A DNA stretch of 64,000 nucleotides from OM182 bacterium MED-G28 (lineage in GTDB: Bacteria; Pseudomonadota; Gammaproteobacteria; Pseudomonadales; Pseudohongiellaceae): assembly GCA_002457215.1 (NCBI GenBank), contig NTJZ01000002.1, positions 186,001 through 250,000 of the forward strand, given 5' to 3'. Made by a program: the position numbers and the translations under genes. The notes beneath the pieces are model-generated. The model was given only the letters and a program-made list of their open reading frames with translations, was not told the origin of the DNA and ran no database searches. Position 1 is the first letter of the stretch, and every line of letters starts with the position of its first letter. Of the stretch, positions 25,539 through 34,630 are shown in pieces.

Positions 25539-26033
25539 ATGAAGACCCTTTATCTGTTGAGGCACGCGAAATCATCTTGGGACAACCCCGAATTAAAGGA
25601 TTTTGAACGCCCCCTAAGTTCTCGTGGCCTAAAAGACGTGCCTGTGATGTCCGACCGGTTCGCCGAAAAAGGGAATTTGGTAGACTGTATAATTTGCTCA
25701 CCTGCGATTCGAGCAAAGTCCACGGCCCAGCGGTTGGCGAAAAACATTGGCTTTCCACAGGATGATATGATCAGCAACGCAGAACTTTATTTTGCAGGTG
25801 CTGGAATGTTCTTAAAAGCCGCAAGCCTAGTTGATGAAACTTGCGCATCGGCAATGTTAGTTGGTCACAACCCAGCGATTACAGAATTCGTTAATATGAT
25901 GGCTGATGTCGACATCGACAACATTCCTACTTGCGGGCTGGTAAAGCTAGGTCTACCCGTAGATACCTGGTCAGACGTTGAGTTTGGGGCTGCGACCTTA
26001 TTGGACTTTGATTATCCAAAAAAGAAAGTTTAG
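25539..26033 (+). CDS. SixA-like histidine phosphatase
   Basis: This 164-residue member of the histidine phosphatase superfamily has the N-terminal catalytic motif LYLLRHAKSSW (phosphohistidine nucleophile), the RPLSSRG helix, SPAIRAKSTAQ and a second His in LVGHNPAITEF. Proteins of this size resemble SixA, which removes phosphate from HPt domains or from the nitrogen phosphotransfer system. It starts a plus-strand run with the cytochrome and ChaN-like genes, but a functional link is not evident. Confidence 0.86.
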   Translation: MKTLYLLRHAKSSWDNPELKDFERPLSSRGLKDVPVMSDRFAEKGNLVDCIICSPAIRAKSTAQRLAKNIGFPQDDMISNAELYFAGAGMFLKAASLVDETCASAMLVGHNPAITEFVNMMADVDIDNIPTCGLVKLGLPVDTWSDVEFGAATLLDFDYPKKKV

Positions 26034-26043
26034 TTAACAACAA

Positions 26044-26520
26044 ATGAAATTATTTCAATCCATAAAATTTTATTTAACTTCTATTCCATTGTTGATGCTT
26101 GTCATAGCTTGCAGTGATCTCGAGCCAGACATTACCGAAACATCAAAAGTCGAATTAATTCAGAGTTCAGCTCGCTGGTACTCCCGGGATCAGGTCGCCC
26201 AAGGTGGGCTGGTATTTGCAGCAAATTGTGCAATTTGTCACGGTTCAAATGCAGAGGGAATCGCAGAGGATTGGAAACAAAGATTGGACGATGGTAGTTT
26301 TCCGCCGCCACCTTTAAACGGATCGGCTCATGCCTGGCATCATCCAAATTCGATGCTAATTCAGGTAATCGATAACGGAGGAGCAGCATTTGGTGGAAAA
26401 ATGCCTGCCTTTAAAGATGTACTTGAAGAGGCCGAGAAATTAGCCGCAATCGCGTACTTTCAAAATTATTGGACTGATGAAATCTATGATCAATGGGAGC
26501 AAATGGGTGGTACAAATTAA
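26044..26520 (+). CDS. Cytochrome c lipoprotein
   Basis: This 158-residue protein has a lipoprotein signal ending in LVIAC. The haem-binding site is CAICHGS, in GGLVFAANCAICHGSNAEG, followed by PPPPLNGSAHAWHH and a likely axial methionine in GGKMPAFKD. This is a typical mono-haem class I cytochrome. It starts ten bases after the phosphatase gene and its end overlaps the start of the ChaN-like gene, so the two are probably co-translated. Confidence 0.87.
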   Translation: MKLFQSIKFYLTSIPLLMLVIACSDLEPDITETSKVELIQSSARWYSRDQVAQGGLVFAANCAICHGSNAEGIAEDWKQRLDDGSFPPPPLNGSAHAWHHPNSMLIQVIDNGGAAFGGKMPAFKDVLEEAEKLAAIAYFQNYWTDEIYDQWEQMGGTN

Positions 26521-27448
26521 GATTGTTCTATGCGGATTATTTTTTATTTTATCAACAAATACTTCGGCGCAGCTAAGTAATTCTTTGGAATGGGAATCTA
26601 AACTCTATACGGACCATTCGCTGGTTGGAAAAATATGGAACAGTGCGACCGGCTCCTATGTCTCAATCATGCAGATTTCTGAGCTTTCACTAAGCGCCAA
26701 GTATCTTATTTTAGGTGAGAAACATGACAATCCTGATCATCATGCTCTGCAATTAAATTTCATCGAGTTCTTGATAAATAATGATGCGTTGAGCCAATTG
26801 ACACTAGAAATGATGGATAGTGAATCTTTATCAGCTCTGCAGCAGATTCAGAGTGCTAATTTGGAATCACTTGATGACATAAAAAATTATTTGAACTGGG
26901 ATGACAAAGGATGGGATTGGAATTTTTATGGTCCAATTGTTCAAGCGGCTTATACCGCTGAAGTTCCGCTTGCTGCAGGAAACATAAGTAGTGAAAGGAT
27001 GAACGAAGTCTATAGCCAAAGCTCATTAGCGGCTGAATTCGATATTCTTAATGCTGCAACTATGGATCAGTTACTCGTTGATATTGATGAAAGTCATTGT
27101 GGACTTTTACCTGAATCTCAATTTCCAGCCATGGCTCGAGTTCAACAGGCAAGAGACTATTCTATGGCGCAAAACATGGCTGCACCTGATGATAGGGAAA
27201 TAGCAGTCTTAGTTGCTGGGAATTATCATGCCAGACAGGATTTAGGTGTTCCAAACTATTTGCTTGCTAAGCATAACAACTTATCAAGAGATGATATTGT
27301 TTCCATCGCCTTTATGGAAGTTCAGCCTAATGAAGAAAATCCAGAGAGTTATCTGCAAAGATACAGCGACGTCGTGGCTTATGATTATGTATGGTTTACT
27401 CCAGTAATATCTGAAGAAGATTATTGTGCGTCCTTGCGGTCACAGTGA
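26507..27448 (+). CDS. ChaN-like (Tiki superfamily) exported protein
   Basis: The domain has the ChaN family pattern YLILGEKHDNPDHHALQLNFIEFL near the N-terminus, LTLEMMDS, KGWDWNFYGPIVQAAYTAEVPLAAGN, and a later LVAGNYHARQDLGVPNYL with the second conserved His. The family (PF04187) binds haem in ChaN and contains putative metalloproteases of the Tiki type. I favour the GTG at 26507 (GGGAG seven bases upstream, then a signal peptide ending TSAQ), giving 313 residues. ATGs at 26477 and 26486 would add up to ten residues. It overlaps the preceding cytochrome gene by 14 bases from the GTG, or 44 from the first ATG. Confidence 0.82.
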   Translation: MVQIKIVLCGLFFILSTNTSAQLSNSLEWESKLYTDHSLVGKIWNSATGSYVSIMQISELSLSAKYLILGEKHDNPDHHALQLNFIEFLINNDALSQLTLEMMDSESLSALQQIQSANLESLDDIKNYLNWDDKGWDWNFYGPIVQAAYTAEVPLAAGNISSERMNEVYSQSSLAAEFDILNAATMDQLLVDIDESHCGLLPESQFPAMARVQQARDYSMAQNMAAPDDREIAVLVAGNYHARQDLGVPNYLLAKHNNLSRDDIVSIAFMEVQPNEENPESYLQRYSDVVAYDYVWFTPVISEEDYCASLRSQ

Positions 27449-27752
27449 AAATATTTCTTAATAGAAGATCAATGAAGTGGGGGGTACCCAGGTTCACAAA
27501 TATTCATATCTCGCCACGACTAACAGAATTTTCTTTTTGAGAAACAAGGAGATCCGCTGCATTCCTTAATATAGCTTAAAACCGGTCAGCAAAAACGCTA
27601 GGGCGTTATTTCTTTAAATCAACATTCCTTCTGGCGACCGCTTAATAATTTTCTGTAAAGAGAGGGAAGCTTGAATTAAACGCAGATTCCGGGGAAACTG
27701 GTGAGAGGAATAAACCAGATTCAATCTAGTTAGATAGCGAAGATTAAGGCAT
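27449..27752. other. Intergenic region of 304 bases
   Basis: There is no convincing gene. A minus-strand open frame at 27614-27811 runs into the next gene's start and has no plausible ribosome site or fold. A promoter for the downstream gene is expected here, but I see no clear boxes. Confidence 0.45.
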
Positions 27753-28544
27753 ATGAATAAATCTACATTTTCAATTTCTACTTTTATGTTGATATTGCTT
27801 ATGGCTGGCATTGCTAATGCTCAGGTATATCCACAGATCAGTGCTACTGCTGATGAAATTTATGATCTAGGTTACGATGAAGCGGGCGAGTTTAATTTCG
27901 TCAGGGTTCAATTTGACACTTACTACGGCAGAGGCTTTGGCTACGGAACGTGGTCAATAGATTTTCCTGACGCGGATATGAATTTTCTGCGGGGCGTTTC
28001 TCGGCTGACCAATATTCGAGTAATGAGCGAACCCATTGTTTTGCGTTTCGATGACGATAAAATTTTTGATTATCCCTTTCTTTATATGCTCGAAGTCGGT
28101 CAAGGCGGTGGTTTAGTACTCAGTCCTGGTGAAACAAATAATCTAAGGGAGTATTTGCTAAGAGGTGGGTTTCTGTTAATCGATGACTTTTGGGGTCAAC
28201 AACAGTGGAACAATTTCTATGCGGCATTTAGTCAGGTATTTCCTGATAGAGAGATTGTAGAGCTGAAACCTGATCATGAAATTTTTCATGTTTATTATGA
28301 CATTGACGGCCCCCAAATGATCCCGGCTCTTTATCGTTCTGACGAATATGGAGAGCAAGGAATAAATTTTGCAAGTAATCACGCTATACTCGACGATGAT
28401 GGGCGAGTAATGGTTTTGATCAATTGGAATTCTGATATGGGAGACGGTTGGGAACACACGTATCATTCAGCTTACCCAACCCGATATGCAAACTCTGCTT
28501 ATCGACTTGGAATAAATTACTTGATGTATTCAATGACACATTGA
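27753..28544 (+). CDS. DUF4159 domain exported protein
   Basis: This 263-residue protein has a signal peptide ending at IANAQVYP. The mature part fits DUF4159: FNFVRVQFDTYYGRGFG, DFPDADMNFLRGVSRLTNIRV, YPFLYMLEVGQGGGLVLSPGETNNLREYLLRGGFLLIDDFWG and a C-terminal YRLGINYLMYSM. The fold is related to glutamine-amidotransferase-like domains found in large membrane proteins, but here it stands alone and is exported. The function is unknown. The gene lies 56 bases before the VOC gene on the same strand. Confidence 0.84.
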   Translation: MNKSTFSISTFMLILLMAGIANAQVYPQISATADEIYDLGYDEAGEFNFVRVQFDTYYGRGFGYGTWSIDFPDADMNFLRGVSRLTNIRVMSEPIVLRFDDDKIFDYPFLYMLEVGQGGGLVLSPGETNNLREYLLRGGFLLIDDFWGQQQWNNFYAAFSQVFPDREIVELKPDHEIFHVYYDIDGPQMIPALYRSDEYGEQGINFASNHAILDDDGRVMVLINWNSDMGDGWEHTYHSAYPTRYANSAYRLGINYLMYSMTH

Positions 28545-28600
28545 GTTTAAAGCTCTGCAAGAGAGCAGGAATATATACATATAGAATAACGAGGCACGAG

Positions 28601-29380
28601 ATGAAGAAACTAGCTCTGTTAATTTTTGGGTTGCTCTTTGGTGGCAACGCAACTGCTGCGGTGCCCTATGACCATGTTCACTTAACTGCTACGAATGCGC
28701 AGGAAGCGGTTAACTGGTATGTAAAACATTTTGGCGGTAAAGCAGGGCGCTTCACCCGCGGTGATGGAGATACAGTTCAGTATCCAATTGATCGAGTTTA
28801 TTATGATGAACTTTCCGTGATTTTTTTCGAAAGGGAGCCAATGGGAGGCTCGGTAGGAACCGGCGTGGATCACATCAGTTTTTCCATGACAAATGTTGAA
28901 GAGATCACGGCCGCAGTAGTTGCAGATGGCGGAGCTCAATTGGGTGATTTCGTCGAATTTTCTGGCATGCAACTCTCATTCGTGGAAGACCCATGGGGTA
29001 CTAAGATTGAGTTGATAGACGACTCGGAAACCCGAGGTTTGCATCATATTCATCTTTCTTCCCCAGATCCTGAAGGGACTCTAAGCTGGTATCAAAGCAA
29101 CTTTGGTGGCGACATCGTGCAGTGGAAAGGCGTGCTCCCGGCGATAAACTATAGTGATGTCTGGCTGATGGTTGCACGAGCTAATGAGGTAATTGTTCCT
29201 ACTCAGGGAACGTCGATGGATCATCTCGGTTGGGCCGCTGAAAATTTGGATGACTTGGGCGAAGTGTTCGCCTCAAACGGTGTTGAATTTACCATGGAGC
29301 CTAGGCCGTTTCGGGGCATCCGCATATCTTTCGTCGAAGGTCCGGATGGTGTCCGGATTGAAGTGGTAGAGCCTGATTAG
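28601..29380 (+). CDS. Exported protein with two VOC domains
   Basis: This 259-residue protein starts at the ATG at 28601, with GAGG upstream, giving a signal peptide (LALLIFGLLFGGNATAA); the open frame from 28448 overlaps the previous gene and is not needed. Two vicinal-oxygen-chelate modules follow: YDHVHLTATNAQEAVNWYVKHFGG ... WGTKIELID, and GLHHIHLSSPDPEGTLSWYQSNFGG ... GVRIEVVE. His and Glu residues at the start and end of each module are where VOC enzymes bind a divalent metal. Most VOC enzymes (glyoxalases, extradiol dioxygenases) are cytoplasmic, so an exported one is unusual. The substrate is unknown. Confidence 0.84.
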   Translation: MKKLALLIFGLLFGGNATAAVPYDHVHLTATNAQEAVNWYVKHFGGKAGRFTRGDGDTVQYPIDRVYYDELSVIFFEREPMGGSVGTGVDHISFSMTNVEEITAAVVADGGAQLGDFVEFSGMQLSFVEDPWGTKIELIDDSETRGLHHIHLSSPDPEGTLSWYQSNFGGDIVQWKGVLPAINYSDVWLMVARANEVIVPTQGTSMDHLGWAAENLDDLGEVFASNGVEFTMEPRPFRGIRISFVEGPDGVRIEVVEPD

Positions 29381-29487
29381 AAGCAACGGTCGATTAACGA
29401 AGGTCGGATGATCCATGAGCCGCGTATATATTTTTAATAGCTTCTAGCCCTTGCTCACTCTCTTTAGTGCGCATGGGGTCGTGGAGT

Positions 29488-30039
29488 TTATTCATCAAAA
29501 TCGAAGGAGTTGGGACGCTGGGTATTTTCACTTTCAATTAAAGCCTGCTGCGTGAGAAACTCCCCGATCAATTCTGCGTCTCTTTCTACGCAGGAGTCGC
29601 TGTGCTCAAAAATATATTCAAGGCTTATTCGCTCGATTTCATTTGCTTTTGAGACTGTATTTTTAAACGTATTAATTTCCATAGGGGGTAAGCCGCGATT
29701 GCTATAAAAATCGATTAGAAGGTGAAGCTCTTTTTGTGATAAGTTTTCAGCTAATATTTGCACGATTCCTGGTTCGAATTGATCCCAGGCATAGACTTCT
29801 TCGTAGCAGGCAGCAATTAAGTTTTTAATTGTTTGGGGCAAACTGAGAGCGACAGACATATTCACGATACTTGAATAGGTCCTGATAATTTTTCGAGTCT
29901 GATCTAACGCCATCAAATCAAATTGATTGCCGAGGTTGGTCACACGCAGTAGACGGTTCGCATCTCGAATTGTATCAGCGTGAGTAATCGTAGAAACGAA
30001 ACACAGACAGACACAGAAAAGGCTTATTTTTATCTTCAC
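29488..30039 (-). CDS. Exported protein, DUF2059-like
   Basis: This 183-residue protein has a signal peptide (ISLFCVCLCFVSTITHAD) and a helical mature part. The segment ILAENLSQKELHLLIDFYSNRGLPPMEINTFKN resembles DUF2059 proteins, small periplasmic helical proteins of unknown role. The C-terminal 25 residues are acidic and probably disordered. It is monocistronic on the minus strand. Confidence 0.65.
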   Translation of the reverse strand: MKIKISLFCVCLCFVSTITHADTIRDANRLLRVTNLGNQFDLMALDQTRKIIRTYSSIVNMSVALSLPQTIKNLIAACYEEVYAWDQFEPGIVQILAENLSQKELHLLIDFYSNRGLPPMEINTFKNTVSKANEIERISLEYIFEHSDSCVERDAELIGEFLTQQALIESENTQRPNSFDFDE

Positions 30040-30415
30040 TATTTATTTCGAACGCTAACGTAACGGATGTTTTTTATTCTACTGTAACAATACTCGGAGC
30101 AACAGCGCTGGTAGGAGGTTGATTAACAACGTTTGGCATGAAACCCCTCAGAACCTTCGACATGTAGACTATTACTTATCAATAAGTTGGTTTTTCAGTT
30201 CTTCTTAAGATTATCCTCGCCTGGGGTTTGCCGCCATTAGTATTTTTCGTATTGTCTTTTCTTTTAAGACTATCCAGCTTTTCTGTTTGATAAATTGTTA
30301 GTTTCCAAATAGAAATTATTGGTTCTTTTGAAGATTTTCTGCACCGGATCAATTGACTGCCTTAAATTACAGTGACAACATACTGACATAAACCAGTAGT
30401 TTAGGATTTACCCGA
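30040..30415. other. Divergent intergenic region, 376 bases
   Basis: It separates two divergently transcribed genes. A TTGACT hexamer at 30353 with CATACT at 30379 lies about 30-60 bases before the MarR gene, but the 20-base spacing is poor. No open frame or RNA gene is seen. Confidence 0.45.
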
Positions 30416-30853
30416 GTGCATCCTTCTAAAAGAGTTCTTTTTCTCGACTTGGTGCTGTCAGTTTTTCGTCTCAATGGTCTGCTCATTGCCCAAGGAGATG
30501 ATATGACGGAAGGCTTGGGTTTAACTCATGCGCGCTGGAAAGTAATAGGCGCCATCGCTTTATCAAATAATGGATTGACGGTGCCGGGAATCGCCCGAGT
30601 ATTAGGACAATCTCGACAGGCTGTTCAACGAATTACTGATGTCATGGTTGAAGATGGCTTGCTGGAGTACCACGAGAACCCAAAACATAAGCGTTCGGTT
30701 CTCGTTTTGTTGAGTAATCAAGGTAAGGAAATATACAACACTTTGCGAGAAGTTCAGGATCCCTGGGCGATTGATGCCACTCAAGACATCCCTGTAGAAG
30801 AACTAGAAACAGCTCTCAGATTAATCCGCCGTCTCATTAAGAAATTCAACTAG
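30416..30853 (+). CDS. MarR family transcriptional regulator
   Basis: This 145-residue protein beginning with GTG at 30416 has the winged-helix pattern LTHARWKVIGAIALSNNGLTVPGIARVLGQSRQAVQRITDVMVEDGLLEYHENPKHKRSVLVLLSNQG. It ends 16 bases before nnrD and may be cotranscribed with it. The GLLIAQGDDMTEGLGL segment precedes the DNA-binding domain. The ligand and targets cannot be read from the sequence; a divergent target at 29488-30039 or autoregulation is possible. Confidence 0.85.
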   Translation: MHPSKRVLFLDLVLSVFRLNGLLIAQGDDMTEGLGLTHARWKVIGAIALSNNGLTVPGIARVLGQSRQAVQRITDVMVEDGLLEYHENPKHKRSVLVLLSNQGKEIYNTLREVQDPWAIDATQDIPVEELETALRLIRRLIKKFN

Positions 30854-30869
30854 GATTAAGGCCGCTCCT

Positions 30870-32432
30870 ATGAGTAACTTTACTATTAAGTTGCCGAAAA
30901 ATTTATATCGAGCAGCCCAAGTTCGAGAGCTTGAGCGAATCGCCATTGAAGACAAAGGCATATCAGGATTTAAACTTATGCAAACTGCGGCAGCGGTTGT
31001 TTTTAGTGCAATTCGGGACAGATGGCCACAGACTCGGCATCTTATTGTATTCGTTGGTGCCGGCAATAATGGCGGTGATGGCTATGCGCTTGCTGCGCTA
31101 GCAAAAGGAGCCGGTATCGGTGTAGAGGTCATTCAACTTAAGGACAGTGATCAACTTAAAGGTGATGCCAGACTTGCTTTTGAATTAGCATCCGATAAAC
31201 AAACATCTTTTCACAGCTTTTCTGAAAGTAGTGAGATAGATGAGGCAGGACATGCTCACACCATTGTTGTTGACGCGTTATTAGGTACAGGAATCGACCG
31301 TGATGTAACGGGCGATTACCAATTAGCGATAGAACGTATTAATGCTATGTACTGCCCTGTCGTTGCCGTCGATATACCTTCCGGCTTAAGCGCCGATACC
31401 GGAAAATGTTTTGGAAGAGCTGTGGAGGCAGACTTAACAGTGACTTTCGTCGGCATGAAGCAGGGGTTGTTGACGGGACAAGGGCGGGATTTCGCTGGAG
31501 AAATAACCTTTGCTAGCTTAGAGGTCTCTGAAGAAATTTATACAAGTGATGAAGCTCCGATACCTTTTACTCATAGAATTGATATAAATGATGTCAGCCG
31601 GGACCTTTTCCCTCGACGTTTATCTTCTCATAAAGGCAATCACGGGCATGTGGTAATAATTGGAGGAGAAGTTGGATTAGGAGGAGCAGCTCTATTGGCT
31701 GCAGAAGCTGCTCAACGTGCCGGCGCAGGACTAGTTAGTGTAATTACTCGCTCGAGTCACAGACCTGCCTTTTTAGCACGACAGCCAGAATTAATGGTAT
31801 GGGGTACTGAGGATGAAAACAGCGACCCCGGGACGCTTCTTGAGAAAGCCACTACCATAGCAATAGGACCTGGGCTGGGCACAAATAAATGGTCTCGGCA
31901 TTTATTCCAACATGCTTTGAGTGCGCAACAAGCGCATGGTACACCGCTTGTTGTAGACGCCGATGGCTTAAATTTATTAGCAGAACGAATAGCGACTGGA
32001 GCTCCGTTAAAAAGGTCCAATTGGATATTAACCCCCCACCCTGGTGAGGCAGCAACCCTGCTTAATTGTTCTACAGAAGAAATACAAAGTGATCGCTTTT
32101 CTGCGGTGAGCAAATTGGCGGACTTATTGGGTGGTATTTGTCTATTGAAGGGAAGTGGCAGCCTTATATGCGATGGTGAGGATTCAAGCAGAAGATTTCT
32201 GAGTACAGAAGGTAATGCAGGAATGGCAACCGCTGGAATGGGCGATGTATTAACGGGAATTGTTGCAAGCCTAGTCGGGCAGGGCTTGGATCTTTCTGCC
32301 GCTCTTAGCTGCGGAGTTTCTATTCATGGTGAGGCAGCAGATTTGGCGATGGAATTCGGTGGAGAAAAAGGTATGACAGCGAGCGATCTATTCCCTTTTA
32401 TTCGACAACTAGTCAACCAACCACTTTCCTAA
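30870..32432 (+). CDS. nnrD: Bifunctional NAD(P)H-hydrate epimerase/dehydratase
   Basis: This 520-residue fusion repairs damaged NAD(P)H. The N-terminal epimerase part (residues about 10-225) has GAGNNGGDGYALA, the catalytic-site Asp in VDALLGTG and VDIPSGLSADTG. The C-terminal ADP-dependent dehydratase (residues about 245-515) has GNHGHVVIIGG, AIGPGLG, VVDADGLN, LTPHPGEAA and GNAGMATAGMGDVLTGIVA. The length is normal for the fused bacterial form. It is two bases before tsaE in the order found in many gammaproteobacteria. Confidence 0.94.
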   Translation: MSNFTIKLPKNLYRAAQVRELERIAIEDKGISGFKLMQTAAAVVFSAIRDRWPQTRHLIVFVGAGNNGGDGYALAALAKGAGIGVEVIQLKDSDQLKGDARLAFELASDKQTSFHSFSESSEIDEAGHAHTIVVDALLGTGIDRDVTGDYQLAIERINAMYCPVVAVDIPSGLSADTGKCFGRAVEADLTVTFVGMKQGLLTGQGRDFAGEITFASLEVSEEIYTSDEAPIPFTHRIDINDVSRDLFPRRLSSHKGNHGHVVIIGGEVGLGGAALLAAEAAQRAGAGLVSVITRSSHRPAFLARQPELMVWGTEDENSDPGTLLEKATTIAIGPGLGTNKWSRHLFQHALSAQQAHGTPLVVDADGLNLLAERIATGAPLKRSNWILTPHPGEAATLLNCSTEEIQSDRFSAVSKLADLLGGICLLKGSGSLICDGEDSSRRFLSTEGNAGMATAGMGDVLTGIVASLVGQGLDLSAALSCGVSIHGEAADLAMEFGGEKGMTASDLFPFIRQLVNQPLS

Positions 32433-32434
32433 CT

Positions 32435-32953
32435 GTGATATCAGACTACCAACAGTTTCTCGAAGACGAAGCAGCGACTATTACTTTTGGGCAGAAACTG
32501 GCTCGAGCGACCTTTGTTGATGCTTCTCTGCAGAGTAAGTGTATTGAAAAGGCAATCGGGACTGAAACACTCGGCGGAGTTTTGTATTTGAATGGAGATC
32601 TCGGTGCAGGTAAGACAACATTGACCCGAGGAATTATGCGAGGATATGGCTATGAGGGCGCGGTAAAAAGTCCGACATATACCATTATAGAGCCTTATGA
32701 TTTTGCTAAGTGCCATATCTACCATTTTGATCTTTACAGATTAGCTGATCCTCAAGAAATAGAATATCTAGGTGCTGAAGAATACTTTTCTCCTTCAAAT
32801 CTGTGCATTATCGAATGGCCGAATCGTGGAGCGAGGGTAATTCCAGCGGCTGACTTAACAATTGATCTTGAAACTCAAGGAACGGGACGCCAGTTAAATT
32901 GTCAAATTCATTCAGAAAAAGGACTTAAGATAGCCAAAAGATTGTGGAAATAA
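32435..32953 (+). CDS. tsaE: tRNA threonylcarbamoyladenosine biosynthesis ATPase TsaE
   Basis: This 172-residue protein begins with GTG directly after nnrD. It has a Walker A motif in LNGDLGAGKTTLTRG, the typical SPTYTIIEPYD segment, IYHFDLYRL, and EWPNRG near the end of the core. TsaE drives the t6A37 tRNA modification complex with TsaB and TsaD. It is a little longer at the N-terminus than the E. coli protein, so the true start could be slightly downstream, although no better site is visible. Confidence 0.92.
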   Translation: MISDYQQFLEDEAATITFGQKLARATFVDASLQSKCIEKAIGTETLGGVLYLNGDLGAGKTTLTRGIMRGYGYEGAVKSPTYTIIEPYDFAKCHIYHFDLYRLADPQEIEYLGAEEYFSPSNLCIIEWPNRGARVIPAADLTIDLETQGTGRQLNCQIHSEKGLKIAKRLWK

Positions 32954-32997
32954 GGCCGAAACCTATAGACATGTTGAAGTTCGTCAGTAGTGAATGA

Positions 32998-34515
32998 ATG
33001 ATTTTTCGTCGTAATTCTAGATACTTAAGGATAGTCACCTCGGTTGTGGGTCTTTCGTTCGTGCCAATTTTGAGCTTTGCAGCCAGTATTGATGAAGTTC
33101 GCATGTGGCGTGCCCCGGATCATACACGCCTAGTTTTCGACTTAAGCGAAGAGGTTTCCTATAACTTATTCACCTTAGACAATCCCCATCGCGTTGTGGT
33201 CGATATTCAAAACTCAATACTACTTGGTGACCTTTCGGAATTAGAATTCGTCTCCAGTCCAATCGAAAATATGCGGAGTGGCTCTCGAAATGATAATGAC
33301 TTAAGAATTGTACTTGACCTGAATAAACAAATAGAGGTATCCAGCTTTACCTTGCAACCAAACAGTGAGCTGGGAAATCGATTAGTTGTTGATCTTTACG
33401 ATAGCGTGACGAACTCTGTTCCTTCGAATCCAGTCGTAAATTCAATTAGTCCTATTTCCTCCGATGCCAAGCGAGAAATCGTTGTTGCCATATCAGCAGG
33501 CCATGGCGGAGAGGATCCTGGTAGTATAGGTTATGACGGCCGTATAAAAGAGAAAAACGTAACCTTGGAAATATCTCGCTATTTGCGAGATTACTTTGAT
33601 TCTATTCCTGGCTATAGACCGGTGATGATCAGAGAAGGTGATTATTACGTTGAATTGAAACGCCGTCCCCAAATTGCGCGAGAAGGTCGAGCAGATTTAT
33701 TTGTTGCAATTCATGCAGACTGGTTCCGCAGCAGTCGTGCGAATGGCGTAACTATTTATGCTCTTTCTGGTGATCGGGCCGACAGAGAAAATGCACGGCG
33801 CGTTACCGAGAAAGAAAATAGCTCTGATTTGCTGGGTGGAGTAGGCGGTGATTTGGCTATCGGCAGCTTAGATGATGACGTAGCTTTAACCTTGGTTTCA
33901 TTGCAGATGGCTTGGAGTATGGAGCAAAGCCTAATCGCAGGCACCAATGTTTTGGCATCACTCGATGGGGTTTCGCGACTGCGTCGTGATAAGGTTCAGC
34001 AAGCGTCATTTCAGGTGCTTAATTCACCAGACATTCCTTCTATACTGATAGAGACGGGATATCTCACTAACCCAGATGAGGCCAAACGTCTTAATTCTTC
34101 GGGCTATCAGCGCAATATGGCTCAAGCTATAGCTCAAGGGATCATGAACTATTTTTACGATGCACCGCCGGTAGATACTTTAGTAGCATGGCAAAAAGAA
34201 AATGGCATTACGCCAGGAACATATACCGTTAAGCCTGGAGACAGTTTATCGGTTATTGCCCAACGCTTTGACTTAACAACTATCGCACTTAAATCGTTGA
34301 ATAATCTTTCTTCGAACATGATCCGAATTGGTCAGGTTCTAAATCTCCCTGGTGCTAGTTCAATTACAATTTCAGAACACACAATCCGTAGTGGCGAGAC
34401 ACTCTCTGGAATCGCAGATCGTTATTCAATTAGCCTCGCGAGATTGCGCACTGTAAATAACTTGTCCAACGACAGGATACTCGTTGGACAAGTGTTAAAA
34501 ATTCCGACTATTTAA
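32998..34515 (+). CDS. amiB: N-acetylmuramoyl-L-alanine amidase with AMIN and LysM domains
   Basis: This 505-residue periplasmic protein has a signal peptide (VGLSFVPILSFAAS), an AMIN domain (residues about 30-135), an amidase_3 zinc catalytic domain (residues about 160-380) with SAGHGGEDPGSIG, KEKNVTLEI and FVAIHAD, and two C-terminal LysM repeats beginning TYTVKPGDSLSVIAQRF and HTIRSGETLSGIADRY. AmiB-type amidases split daughter-cell peptidoglycan under control of an EnvC or NlpD activator. Genes for these are not in the window. The position between tsaE and mutL is conserved. Confidence 0.94.
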   Translation: MIFRRNSRYLRIVTSVVGLSFVPILSFAASIDEVRMWRAPDHTRLVFDLSEEVSYNLFTLDNPHRVVVDIQNSILLGDLSELEFVSSPIENMRSGSRNDNDLRIVLDLNKQIEVSSFTLQPNSELGNRLVVDLYDSVTNSVPSNPVVNSISPISSDAKREIVVAISAGHGGEDPGSIGYDGRIKEKNVTLEISRYLRDYFDSIPGYRPVMIREGDYYVELKRRPQIAREGRADLFVAIHADWFRSSRANGVTIYALSGDRADRENARRVTEKENSSDLLGGVGGDLAIGSLDDDVALTLVSLQMAWSMEQSLIAGTNVLASLDGVSRLRRDKVQQASFQVLNSPDIPSILIETGYLTNPDEAKRLNSSGYQRNMAQAIAQGIMNYFYDAPPVDTLVAWQKENGITPGTYTVKPGDSLSVIAQRFDLTTIALKSLNNLSSNMIRIGQVLNLPGASSITISEHTIRSGETLSGIADRYSISLARLRTVNNLSNDRILVGQVLKIPTI

Positions 34516-34630
34516 ATTTGAAATTAGGAATTTATGGCAATCTACCCTTTCTAATATCTGCTCATCGTAGGATGGGAGAATGTTAGTGCTACAATACTGG
34601 GAATTTGATACGTCGCACCTAAATTAGTAC

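Noticed and set aside
26477-26520. Frameshift or fusion between the cytochrome and the ChaN-like gene
   Set aside because: Each frame has its own complete domain and signal peptide, so this is an ordinary short gene overlap.
27614-27811. Minus-strand 65-codon frame before the DUF4159 gene
   Set aside because: It covers the start of the DUF4159 gene on the other strand, lacks a ribosome site and shows no protein-like pattern.
28448-28600. N-terminal extension of the VOC gene
   Set aside because: It overlaps the end of the DUF4159 gene and would bury the signal peptide; the ATG at 28601 has a proper ribosome site.
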